Origin: Bacillota bacterium
Lineage (GTDB): Bacteria > Bacillota > Limnochordia > Darwinibacteriales > Darwinibacteriaceae
Assembly (NCBI GenBank): GCA_012518325.1
Contig: JAAYSR010000189.1
Coordinates: forward strand, 1 to 8,180
Reading direction: 5' to 3'
Length of the DNA: 8,180 nucleotides
Position 1 is the stretch's first letter, and the number at the start of each line of letters is the position of its first letter. Under the pieces are notes generated by a model. The model ran no database searches. It was not told the origin of the DNA and saw nothing but the letters and a program-made list of their open reading frames with translations. The position numbers and the translations under genes are program-made. This document shows positions 1 to 6,905 of the stretch, one piece after another.

Positions 1-282
1 GTAAACATGGCCACCGGCGAGATTGCCTACGGCGATGTGGAAGAGCAGACCAGGCAGGTTTTGACCAATCTCCAGACCATTGCTGAGGCAGGGGGAAGCA
101 GCCTGGCCAAAGCCCTCAAGGTGTCAGTCTACCTCACTGATATGGAGGATTTTGCTAAGATGAACGCGGTCTACGCCACCTTCTTCCCGGAAAATCCTCC
201 GGCCCGGGTGTGTGTAGAAGTGAATGCCCTGCCTAAGGGCGTAGAAGTGGAAATGGATGTAATTTGCCTGTGCGATGAATAG
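1..282 (+). CDS. ridA: RidA/YjgF-family enamine/imine deaminase (5'-truncated by window edge)
   Basis: This is the C-terminal part of a RidA (YjgF/YER057c/UK114) protein. The family hydrolyses reactive 2-aminoacrylate and related enamines/imines released by PLP enzymes and forms cytosolic trimers. The frame is open from base 1, and the first ATG (base 7) falls inside a conserved family segment (ATGEI...EEQTRQVL), so the true start lies upstream and about 30-40 N-terminal residues are missing. Counting from that internal Met, visible family features are EEQTRQVLTNLQTI (12-25), KVSVYLTDMEDF (38-49), the PPAR motif with the substrate-carboxylate-binding Arg (R67), a Cys two residues later (C69), and the C-terminal VEVEMDVI strand with the conserved Glu (E82). 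The stop is 26 nt before ddl, suggesting co-transcription. RidA protects alanine racemase, which supplies the substrate of Ddl, so the pairing makes metabolic sense (inference). The family call is firm; the symbol is by family. Confidence 0.9.
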   Translation, partial: VNMATGEIAYGDVEEQTRQVLTNLQTIAEAGGSSLAKALKVSVYLTDMEDFAKMNAVYATFFPENPPARVCVEVNALPKGVEVEMDVICLCDE

Positions 283-308
283 ATAGGCAGCTAAGGGGAG
301 GACGAGAC

Positions 309-1310
309 ATGCCCAAATTGCGAGTGGGGGTTGTATACGGCGGCAGATCAGGGGAACACGAAGTATCCCTGATTTCGGCCCAATCGGTTATGAAGGCTCT
401 GGATCCGGACAAATACACTGTAGTCCCCATCAAAATCAACCGGGACGGCAGCTGGGAAGGGCCTTCCATTCAGGCTGATCCTGCAGGCAATTCCGATCTG
501 GATGTGGTGTTTCCTGTGCTGCACGGTCCCTACGGTGAAGACGGCACCATCCAGGGACTGTTGGAACTGGCCAACCTGCCCTATGTAGGGGCTGGCGTGG
601 CAGCTTCTGCAGCTTCCATGGATAAAGCCTTTATGCGCAGGCTCTTTGCCCAGGCAGGCCTGCCTCTCCTCCCTTGGGACACGTTTTTGCACCATGAGTG
701 GCAGGAACAGAAACCTGAAATCAACGCTCGCCTCGAAGCCAAGCTGGGCTTTCCCATGTTTGTCAAACCGGCTAATCTGGGCTCCAGCGTGGGCATCAGC
801 AAGGCGAAGGATCCTAGGGAACTTGATGAAGCGGTTGAACTGGCTTTGGCCTATGATCGCAAAGTGGTGGTGGAGCAAGGCCTGGTAGGCGCCAGGGAGG
901 TGGAGTGCAGTGTGTTGGGGCATAACAGGCCCCAGGCGTCGGTGCTCGGTGAGATAGTGCCCGCTCATGAGTTTTATGACTATGAGGCCAAGTACCACAA
1001 TGAAGACTCCCGCCTGATTATTCCTGCCCCCCTCGAGCCGGAACAGGCGGCTGCCATTCAGGATTATGCCGTCCGGGCTTTTCAGGCTGTGGACTGCTCG
1101 GGCATGGGCCGGGTTGATTTCTTTCTGAATCAGCAGGGTGAGATCTTTGTAAACGAGATCAACACCATTCCCGGCTTTACCCAGATCTCCATGTACCCCA
1201 AGCTGTGGGAACATTCAGGGCTGTCCTATCCTAGGCTCCTGGATCGCTTGATTGAAATCGCCCTGGAAAAACACCAGGAACGGCAGATGCTGCGCACCAG
1301 CATTTCTTAG
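309..1310 (+). CDS. ddl: D-alanine--D-alanine ligase
   Basis: This cytosolic ATP-grasp enzyme joins two D-alanines to make the dipeptide that MurF adds to the peptidoglycan precursor. The 333 residues fall within the family range. Visible landmarks are the N-terminal GGRSGEHEVS (11-20) with the D-Ala1-contacting Glu E16, HGPYGEDGTIQG (72-83), the ATP-grasp segment FVKPANLGSSVGIS (151-164) with S159, the omega loop FYDYEAKY (222-229) with K228-Y229, R268 in GRVDFF, and the Mg-binding pair E283/N285 in NEINTIPGF. The Tyr at 229 is typical of ligases making D-Ala-D-Ala; D-Ala-D-Lac ligases of the Leuconostoc type carry Phe there. The sequence therefore predicts no intrinsic vancomycin-type resistance from this enzyme. 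The ATG has a GGGGAGGA Shine-Dalgarno upstream (295-302). A long antisense open frame over this gene is a codon-bias shadow. Confidence 0.97.
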   Translation: MPKLRVGVVYGGRSGEHEVSLISAQSVMKALDPDKYTVVPIKINRDGSWEGPSIQADPAGNSDLDVVFPVLHGPYGEDGTIQGLLELANLPYVGAGVAASAASMDKAFMRRLFAQAGLPLLPWDTFLHHEWQEQKPEINARLEAKLGFPMFVKPANLGSSVGISKAKDPRELDEAVELALAYDRKVVVEQGLVGAREVECSVLGHNRPQASVLGEIVPAHEFYDYEAKYHNEDSRLIIPAPLEPEQAAAIQDYAVRAFQAVDCSGMGRVDFFLNQQGEIFVNEINTIPGFTQISMYPKLWEHSGLSYPRLLDRLIEIALEKHQERQMLRTSIS

Positions 1311-1330
1311 GGAGGTGATGGGCTGGCGCA

Positions 1331-3205
1331 ATGATCATTCAGGATTTATGGAAATTTTACGGAGATGAACTTGTCTTTAAAAACGTCACCGCCACTGTTG
1401 GCCCAACTGATCACATCGGTCTGGTGGGTGCCAACGGGGCAGGAAAAACCACTCTCCTGAAGACGCTGGTGGGCGAGGTCAGTCCCGAACGGGGCCAGGT
1501 GATCTGCCCCGGCGGTTATACATACGGTTCCCTGTGGCAGACGCCGCCGGCCAACTCCCAGACGCTGGAGGAGTATTTGCGGGAACCCTTTGCCGAACAA
1601 ATTGAGCTCGAGGAGAACATGCGGGCATTAGAGCAGGAGATGGCCCAGCTGGAGCAAGGTCAGAAGCTGGACCGGGCCATGGAAGGCTACGCCCGTCTGC
1701 AGGACCGCTTTGAACACTTGGGCGGCTACGAGTACTTGGTCCAGATCAGCAGCGTCACTACAGGACTTGGTTTTTCCGAAGCAGACTTGGCCCGCAGGCT
1801 CCATACCTTCAGCGGCGGGGAGCAGATGCGGGTAAGTTTAGCTCGCCTGCTGCTGGCAAGGCCGTCCCTTTTAATATTGGACGAGCCCACCAACCACTTG
1901 GATGTTGACGCCATCCAGTGGCTGGAGGACTTTTTAGGGGCCTACCAGGGCGCCTTTATTGTGGTGTCCCACGATCGCTACTTCTTGGACAAGGTGGCCA
2001 CATCCATCTGGGAGCTGCAGCAGCATAAGCTCTATCAGTACAAGGGCAATTATTCTGCATATCTTCCCCAGCGTGCACTCCGTCAGGCTCAGATCGAGGA
2101 GAGCCTGGAGCGGCAGCAGCAGGAAAGGGCCCGCATGGAGTTTTTCATTCAGAAATTCAAAGCGGGGACCCGCTCCCGGCAGGCCAAGAGCATGGAGAAA
2201 AAACTGGCCCGCCTCCCCGACATTGAGCGGATTCTAGATGATCCAGCCATGGCTTTCCGTTTTGAACCAAGAAGGCAGTCGGGAAATGACGTCGTTTTTC
2301 TGGAAAGCATTGGCAAGGCATATGGAAGCAATCAGGTGCTGAAGGGGATTTCCGCCGAAGTGAGGCGGGGGCAGAAAATTGCCCTCCTTGGACCTAACGG
2401 CAGCGGCAAGAGCACGCTGCTTAAGATCCTCGCTGGGGAACTGGCCCACGAAGGCCGGCTGCGGTGGGGGACAGGGGTAGATGTAGGCTACTTCTCTCAG
2501 CACATCACTTTCGACCCTGACAACACCGTTTTAGAAGAGCTCTACGAAGAGCACCGCTTGGATCTGGGCGTTTTGCGCTCCGTTCTCGCCCGCTTTCTGT
2601 TCCGGGGTGAAGATGTCTTCAAGCTCACCTCAGTCCTCAGCGGAGGAGAAAGAAATCGCCTGGCCATGGCGAAGCTGCTTTTGCACAGGCCAAACGTACT
2701 TTTGCTTGATGAACCTACCAACCACCTCGATGTCTTCGCCAGGGAAGCTCTGGAAGAGGCCCTGGCTGAGTTTGGCGGCACCATAATCTTTGTTTCCCAC
2801 GACCGTTATTTCATTGACAAGCTGGCGACAAAGATCTGGACGTTGGCGGGAGGCGCTCTCTACGAGTTTGAGGGCGGTTTTTCAGCCTACGAAGAAAAGC
2901 GCAGGCAGGCCGCGATTTCCCAGGCGCAGCGGGCTGAAAGAGTCCGTAAGGAAGAGCAAAAGCGGCGCTCTGTCGGTCCTTCCCCGAATGAACTGCGGAG
3001 GCTGGCCAGACTCCGGGCAGAGCTGGAGGATGAAATCGTCAGCCTGGAAGAACGCCAGGAAGAGCTTGAGGCCGCTTTAGCCTCCCCCGATCTCTACCAG
3101 GACGGAGAAGAAACAGCTGTCGCCGTCATCCAGGAGTACCAGGAGGTCAAAGATGCATTGCAGGAAAAATATGCTGCCTGGGAACGTTTAGTGGACGAGC
3201 AGTAA
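1331..3205 (+). CDS. ABC-F family ATPase, YdiF/Uup-like
   Basis: This soluble protein has two fused ABC ATPase domains and no membrane segment, as in ABC-F proteins that act on the ribosome (translation-factor or ribosome-protection roles). Domain 1 has Walker A GANGAGKT (33-40), signature SGGEQ (161-165), Walker B/LDEPTNHLD (183-191) and SHDR (213-216). The inter-domain linker, which in ABC-F proteins reaches toward the peptidyl-transferase centre, spans about 230-320 and is basic around KFKAGTRSRQAKS (275-287). Domain 2 has Walker A GPNGSGKS (354-361), signature LSGGE (436-440), LDEPTNHLD (459-467) and SHDR (489-492). A charged C-terminal coiled coil (about 527-623) resembles YdiF/Uup and is absent from many antibiotic-resistance ABC-Fs, so a housekeeping role is likelier than drug resistance (inference). 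All catalytic motifs are intact. The start follows GGAGGTGAT (1311-1319) at 11 nt and gives the usual short ABC-F N-terminus. It is 20 nt after ddl and 15 nt before the next gene. Confidence 0.95.
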   Translation: MIIQDLWKFYGDELVFKNVTATVGPTDHIGLVGANGAGKTTLLKTLVGEVSPERGQVICPGGYTYGSLWQTPPANSQTLEEYLREPFAEQIELEENMRALEQEMAQLEQGQKLDRAMEGYARLQDRFEHLGGYEYLVQISSVTTGLGFSEADLARRLHTFSGGEQMRVSLARLLLARPSLLILDEPTNHLDVDAIQWLEDFLGAYQGAFIVVSHDRYFLDKVATSIWELQQHKLYQYKGNYSAYLPQRALRQAQIEESLERQQQERARMEFFIQKFKAGTRSRQAKSMEKKLARLPDIERILDDPAMAFRFEPRRQSGNDVVFLESIGKAYGSNQVLKGISAEVRRGQKIALLGPNGSGKSTLLKILAGELAHEGRLRWGTGVDVGYFSQHITFDPDNTVLEELYEEHRLDLGVLRSVLARFLFRGEDVFKLTSVLSGGERNRLAMAKLLLHRPNVLLLDEPTNHLDVFAREALEEALAEFGGTIIFVSHDRYFIDKLATKIWTLAGGALYEFEGGFSAYEEKRRQAAISQAQRAERVRKEEQKRRSVGPSPNELRRLARLRAELEDEIVSLEERQEELEAALASPDLYQDGEETAVAVIQEYQEVKDALQEKYAAWERLVDEQ

Positions 3206-3220
3206 GGAAAGGTGAGGAAT

Positions 3221-3913
3221 ATGTCTGGCGGAAAAAGTAAGGGCGTTCTCCTGCGCGGAGTGAAGGGGCTGCCCATTCAAGTGCCCGGGGAGATCCTCAA
3301 ATGCCAGGCTGATTTAGGTCCCACAGCCACACTGGTCTGGATCAATCTAGTGGCCTTTTCCCAGTTGGGGCGCCCTTTGCAGATCAACTCCCTGGCCCGG
3401 CAAATGGGCTTGCCGAAGCGTGAAGTCAGCCAGGCCCTGGCCCTTCTAGCCGACATGGGCTGGATTAATGATGAAGGGCTGGAGATCAGACTGACTGTGC
3501 AGGGAAGTGAAGAAGCTCTTCAGCCGGCAGCAGCAGAACAGGCAGCTGCCGCAGAACCCTTGGCCGACGAAGAGACCGAGGCCTTTGACTGGCTGATCAA
3601 TTTTGTCTCGGCCAGAATCACAGTGCCGAGCCCTGAAGAGAAGCGCAAACTTTTGTACTGGATGCAAAGCAAGGGATTATCCCACGAAGTGATTGCAGTT
3701 GCCATTGAGGAGATGTGCGCTTCGGCTGCCCATCCCAGCTTCCCCTATCTAGAGGGCATTCTTCGCAACTGGCATGGCGTGGGCATTCGCACTTATAATG
3801 ACCTTTTGGAGAATCCCTACCTGGCCAAAGTGCTGGCGCCGATCGCAGGCGGCAAAGAGCTGAACCCTGCGGAAAAACGCTGGAAGGAGGTTTTCCCCGA
3901 TGAATTTGATTGA
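3221..3913 (+). CDS. DnaD-domain protein, putative helicase loader
   Basis: The protein is 230 residues from ATG 3221. An N-terminal winged-helix-like part (about 35-95, with NSLARQMGLPKREVSQAL as the likely recognition region) is followed by an Ala/Glu/Pro-rich linker (about 97-117) and a C-terminal DnaD/DnaB_2-type helical domain (about 120-195). That domain carries the family hallmark YxxxIxxxW, here Y176, I180 and W184 in YLEGILRNW, followed by GIRT. DnaD-family proteins take part in primosome assembly and helicase loading at origins or restart sites in Bacillota, and in phage replicons. The immediate downstream, overlapping gene encodes a DnaB-type helicase, which strongly supports such a role here (inference). 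An in-frame GTG at 3212 would add MRN; I prefer ATG 3221 because AGGTGA (3210-3215) lies 5 nt before it. It is not clear whether this is the organism's main DnaD or a paralogue. Confidence 0.85.
   Translation: MSGGKSKGVLLRGVKGLPIQVPGEILKCQADLGPTATLVWINLVAFSQLGRPLQINSLARQMGLPKREVSQALALLADMGWINDEGLEIRLTVQGSEEALQPAAAEQAAAAEPLADEETEAFDWLINFVSARITVPSPEEKRKLLYWMQSKGLSHEVIAVAIEEMCASAAHPSFPYLEGILRNWHGVGIRTYNDLLENPYLAKVLAPIAGGKELNPAEKRWKEVFPDEFD
3882..3890 (+). promoter_or_regulatory. Shine-Dalgarno of the helicase gene, inside the upstream gene
   Basis: GGAAGGAGG lies within the last codons of the DnaD-domain gene, 9 nt before the helicase ATG at 3900. It is near-consensus and fixes the start at 3900 rather than at the in-frame ATG at 3918. 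Ribosomes finishing the upstream gene pass over this site, consistent with translational coupling of the two products. Confidence 0.8.
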
Positions 3914-5276
3914 ACCTATGACCTATGACCTGCCCATGGACTTAAGTGCAGAACGGCAAGTTTTGGGCATCCTAATTAAGCATCCGTCCCAGATCGACCG
4001 GGTGGTCGACAGGTTGCGCCCGGCCCACTTTATGGATCCGGCCCATCGGCGGATTTATGAAATCATTCTCGATATTTATCATAAGCAGGGGCGCATTTCT
4101 TACACCCAAATCTACAACCGCCTGCATGCGGACTCGATTACAGATGCCCCGGCAGAGCTCTTGATTCCCTTAACCGAATCCTTTGTGGCCTTAAGCGAGC
4201 TGGAGCCCAGCATGGACATCCTCCTGCACAAAGAAGGCATCAGGAGAATTGTCCAGGCCTGTGATTCTGTCAGAGCTCTGGCGCTGGATCCAAAGAATGA
4301 AGATTTGGACGCAATCCAGGCCAAGGCCCAGGAGCTGATCTTTGCCGCCACGCAAAGCATAGACGCTGCCGGAGATGATGTGAAAAACCTACTGGAGGTT
4401 CTCAACAAGTGCTACATCAATCTCCTCAGGCGCCGGGAAGGCGATCCTGAAGCCTACGGCCTTTCGGTCCGCTTTCCGTCCATTGACGGCATGACCACGG
4501 GCTTTAAGAAAAAAGACATCATTATTCTGGCCGCCCGCCCCTCCATGGGCAAGACCGCTTTGGTGCTGAACATGGCTGCCAATGTGGCCAAACGCAATAT
4601 TCCGGTCCTCTTTTTCAGCCTGGAGATGGACGACGAGCAAATCGGCGACCGGATTGTCCTGAGCGAGCTCTTTACCCATAAAGCAGGAGATCAGCACATC
4701 GTCACCTCCCATGAATACCAGGGGAGGCTCAGCGACGATCAGTTTATGGTCACTCAAAAAGTCTTTAATGAGCTCTACCCTCTGCCGATTTCCATCGTAG
4801 ACAAGCGGGGTATGACTGTTCCCGAAATCAGGGCGAAGGCCAGAAAATTCAAGGCGGAGAATCCCGATTTAGGGCTGATTATCATAGACTACTTACAATT
4901 AATCAAGCCCCCGGACAATGCCTCCCGGAGCTGGACTTTGATTGTAGGTGAGATGGTGCGGGAACTGCGGGATCTGGCTGGTGAGCTCGATGTACCCATT
5001 ATCCTTTTGTCGCAGCTGAACCGCGGCGTAGAGAGCCGGGAAAACAAGCGGCCGATGATGTCAGATCTGAGGGATTCAGGCAATATTGAAGAATTCGCCG
5101 ACGTAATCATGTTTCTCTACAGAGATGACTATTATAATCCTGAAAAGGCAAGGGCGGAAGGAACGGAAGGCATGGTGGAAGTGATCTTTGCCAAGCAGCG
5201 CAAAGGAAGCACCGGCACCGTCCAGCTTCGCTTTATCAAAGAGTACACCCGGTTTATTGATGAGTATACAAAGTAG
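3900..5276 (+). CDS. dnaB: Replicative DNA helicase, DnaB type (DnaC in Bacillus nomenclature)
   Basis: This is a hexameric 5'-3' helicase of 458 residues that unwinds the replication fork. The N-terminal DnaB domain (about 12-115) has the usual SAERQVLGILI and HRRIYEIILDI helices. The C-terminal RecA-fold motor (about 180-458) has Walker A ARPSMGKTA (212-220), FSLEM (239-243) with the catalytic Glu E242, Walker B LIIIDYLQLI (326-335) with D330, SQLNRGVESR (371-380), the KRPMMSDLRDSG segment (383-394), and AKQRKGSTGT (431-440) whose R434 fits the arginine finger. All catalytic parts are intact. It is nevertheless divergent: the usual IEQDAD is IEEFAD (397-402 approx.), and the Gln/Glu-rich segment after Walker B is replaced by SRSWTLIVGEMV. 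No intein is present. It overlaps the DnaD-domain gene by 14 nt and precedes a small unknown gene by 9 nt. The family is certain; whether this is the sole or main fork helicase is not. Confidence 0.93.
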   Translation: MNLIEPMTYDLPMDLSAERQVLGILIKHPSQIDRVVDRLRPAHFMDPAHRRIYEIILDIYHKQGRISYTQIYNRLHADSITDAPAELLIPLTESFVALSELEPSMDILLHKEGIRRIVQACDSVRALALDPKNEDLDAIQAKAQELIFAATQSIDAAGDDVKNLLEVLNKCYINLLRRREGDPEAYGLSVRFPSIDGMTTGFKKKDIIILAARPSMGKTALVLNMAANVAKRNIPVLFFSLEMDDEQIGDRIVLSELFTHKAGDQHIVTSHEYQGRLSDDQFMVTQKVFNELYPLPISIVDKRGMTVPEIRAKARKFKAENPDLGLIIIDYLQLIKPPDNASRSWTLIVGEMVRELRDLAGELDVPIILLSQLNRGVESRENKRPMMSDLRDSGNIEEFADVIMFLYRDDYYNPEKARAEGTEGMVEVIFAKQRKGSTGTVQLRFIKEYTRFIDEYTK

Positions 5277-5285
5277 GTGAAGAGC

Positions 5286-5477
5286 ATGGGCGATCTGGAC
5301 CGGACGAAGTTAATCTTTATCGATACCTGCCGCAACCTGGTGGAACTGGGTGAGCTGTCGGAAGCAGAGTATTACGAGATCTGCGATCTCTTGGATCGCA
5401 TGGAGGAAATGGACAACGAACAGTTCCAGGCAGAGCTGCGCAGGATCAGCAAGGGCCTCAGTGATCTGATCGGCTAG
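5286..5477 (+). CDS. Small acidic protein of unknown function
   Basis: I do not recognise this 63-residue protein. It is rich in Asp/Glu, lacks a signal peptide, membrane segment, Cys pair or known motif, and reads as mostly helical, with heptad-like Leu/Ile spacing in LVELGELSEAEYYEICDLL (about 20-38) and a second amphipathic stretch near the C-terminus ending in SKGLSDLIG. The chosen ATG 5286 has AGGTGA (5275-5280) 5 nt upstream; an in-frame GTG at 5277 would add MKS. The gene is held tightly between the helicase (9 nt) and ksgA (10 nt), each with its own Shine-Dalgarno, which argues that it is real. The position after a helicase/loader pair allows a guess at a helicase accessory or small regulatory protein, but nothing in the sequence proves it. 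Confidence 0.72.
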   Translation: MGDLDRTKLIFIDTCRNLVELGELSEAEYYEICDLLDRMEEMDNEQFQAELRRISKGLSDLIG

Positions 5478-5487
5478 GGGGGCAGAA

Positions 5488-6351
5488 ATGTCGCGTATCA
5501 CCAGTCCGTCGTATGTTTCAGCTGTTATGAAAAGGCGTGGGTTCAGCACCAAGAAGCGTTTTGGGCAGAACTTCCTGATTGATCAAAATATTGTGGACCG
5601 CATTATCCAATGCGCCAACCTGCAAGCAGGCGAATGGGCCCTGGAAATCGGCCCCGGCCTGGGAGCCCTCACTGTCCATTTAGGGGAGCTTGCCGATCAT
5701 GCGGTGGCCATTGAAATTGATACCGTCTTGGTGGACATCTTACGGGATACGCTGGATAGCGACGGGATTACCATCTGGTCCGGCGATGCTCTGGAAGAGG
5801 ATTGGGAAGAGATTCTGCGGAGCTGCGGCTGGCAGGGGCAGCCCCTGAAGCTGGTTGCCAACCTGCCCTACTACCTCACCACGCCCCTGATTATGAAGGC
5901 GCTGGAGAGCGAGCTTCCCTTTGCCTCGCTGGTAGTGATGGTGCAAAAGGAAGTGGCCCTGCGCATGCAGGCGTCCCCGGGGAGCAAAGACTTCGGCGTT
6001 CTTTCCCTGGCTGTGCAGTACTATTCAGAATGCCGCCTGGTGATGAATGTGCCGAGGACAGTGTTTATTCCGGCCCCTGCTGTAGATTCGGCGGTGGTAG
6101 AGCTTCTCCCCCGTGCCCCTGAGGTGGACGCCCCTAGGGAAGAACTTTTTGCAGTTATCCGGGCAGGCTTTGGCCAGCGGCGCAAAACGGTGCGCAATGC
6201 CTTAAAACCTCTGGCAGATGACTGGGGGATCACCCCGGAGCAGCTGGATCAGGCCTTTCTGCAGGCAGAGATTGATTCTGCCCAAAGGGCGGAAAAGCTG
6301 TCCCTGGAAGACTTTAGCAGGCTGACTAAGGAACTTTTGAAGGGAGTGTGA
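5488..6351 (+). CDS. ksgA: 16S rRNA (adenine(1518)-N6/adenine(1519)-N6)-dimethyltransferase
   Basis: KsgA (RsmA) uses SAM to dimethylate two adjacent adenines in the 3' terminal helix of 16S rRNA during late 30S assembly; loss gives kasugamycin resistance. The 287 residues match the family length. Visible motifs are KKRFGQNFLID (22-32), SAM-binding motif I EIGPGLGALT (53-62), the acidic end of strand 2 in AIEID (74-78), SGDAL (98-102), catalytic motif IV NLPYY (125-129), FIPAPAVDS (193-201), and the C-terminal FGQRRKTVRNAL (228-239) and RAEKLSLEDF (267-276). These favour KsgA over an Erm methyltransferase. The ATG has AGGGGGG (5476-5482) 5 nt upstream. The stop overlaps the next gene's GTG in a GTGA arrangement. 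In Bacillus subtilis ksgA also lies shortly before veg, so local order is partly conserved. Confidence 0.97.
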   Translation: MSRITSPSYVSAVMKRRGFSTKKRFGQNFLIDQNIVDRIIQCANLQAGEWALEIGPGLGALTVHLGELADHAVAIEIDTVLVDILRDTLDSDGITIWSGDALEEDWEEILRSCGWQGQPLKLVANLPYYLTTPLIMKALESELPFASLVVMVQKEVALRMQASPGSKDFGVLSLAVQYYSECRLVMNVPRTVFIPAPAVDSAVVELLPRAPEVDAPREELFAVIRAGFGQRRKTVRNALKPLADDWGITPEQLDQAFLQAEIDSAQRAEKLSLEDFSRLTKELLKGV

Positions 6352-6824
6352 GCAGAGTGGAGTTTATCAGTCCTACGAAAGGGCGCATGACTTTTGACCA
6401 GGTGTTCGAAGAAATTATCGCCTATGCATCGGAAAATCCCGAGGACAACTATCGCCTGATTGTAGGCACTGATTCTCAGCTTCGGGAAGAAACCTGCTTT
6501 GTCACTGCCCTGATTGTCCACCGTCAGGGGAAGGGAGGAAGGCTCTTCTATACCCGCAGCTACGACAGCCATGCCCGTTCGCTGCGGCAGAGAATCTTCT
6601 ATGAAGCTTCCCTGAGCCTGAACGTGGCCTCCCTTTTAACCGATAAGCTGGCCAGCCACGGCCAGGAGCTGAATCTGGAGATCCATTTGGATGTAGGCAG
6701 CAATGGAGCCACCAAGACCCTGGTCAAAGAAGTGGTGGGCATGGTCAACGGATCCGGCTACACGTGCAAGATTAAGCCCGATTCCTATGGCGCCTCCACC
6801 GTTGCAGACCGATACACTAAATGA
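6348..6824 (+). CDS. ykuK: YkuK/DUF458 family protein, predicted RNase H-like fold
   Basis: This 158-residue protein matches the DUF458 family typified by Bacillus YkuK, predicted to adopt a RuvC/RNase H-like nuclease fold; its substrate is not known. Family marks are PTKGRMTFDQV (9-19), the GTDSQ strand (40-44), LDVGSNGATKTLVKEVVG (114-131), and the C-terminal KPDSYGASTVADRYTK (143-158). Conserved acids D42, D115, E128 and D154 could form a metal site (inference). The frame opens at GTG 6348, overlapping the ksgA stop by 4 nt. A second in-frame GTG at 6357 sits about 10 nt after AAGGGAG (6340-6346), also fits the family's N-terminus, and may be the true start, giving 155 residues. It is the last gene before the hairpin at 6880. 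Confidence 0.85.
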   Translation: MSRVEFISPTKGRMTFDQVFEEIIAYASENPEDNYRLIVGTDSQLREETCFVTALIVHRQGKGGRLFYTRSYDSHARSLRQRIFYEASLSLNVASLLTDKLASHGQELNLEIHLDVGSNGATKTLVKEVVGMVNGSGYTCKIKPDSYGASTVADRYTK

Positions 6825-6879
6825 GTGTGCCCACAGGTTCAAACCGGCAATTTCAACTCCGTACGAAATAGGAAATAAA

Positions 6880-6905
6880 AAAATGCGAAAACCGCATTTT
6901 ATTCC
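6880..6905 (+). terminator. Hairpin terminator closing the ridA-ykuK operon
   Basis: An 8-bp perfect stem, AAAATGCG (6880-6887) with CGCATTTT (6893-6900), encloses a 5-nt loop (AAAAC) and is followed by ATT. It lies 55 nt after the YkuK stop. The stem is A/T-rich outside a 4-bp GC core, so termination may be partial. Read on the opposite strand the same hairpin ends in a longer run of seven T residues, so it may act in both directions. Confidence 0.7.

Noticed and set aside
348..1214. Long antisense open frame (288 codons) across ddl
   Set aside because: It lies wholly opposite a certain ddl gene, has no recognisable domain, and is the expected shadow of a codon-biased GC-rich gene.
1331..3205. 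ABC-F gene as an antibiotic-resistance determinant
   Set aside because: The C-terminal coiled coil and overall form fit housekeeping YdiF/Uup-type proteins, and the gene lies among core genes with no mobile element.
5488..6351. Erm-type macrolide-resistance methyltransferase instead of KsgA
   Set aside because: The N-terminal FGQNFL, NLPYY, FIPAPAVDS and C-terminal RRKTVRNAL features together fit KsgA, and the position near veg matches known ksgA loci.
6833..6850. GGTTCAAACC, resembling a tRNA T-arm
   Set aside because: The 5-bp T-stem does not form and there is no acceptor, anticodon arm or CCA end around it.
6821..6871. Tiny 16-codon frame whose ATG overlaps the ykuK stop (ATGA)
   Set aside because: There is no Shine-Dalgarno before it, no recognisable motif, and the overlap alone is weak evidence.
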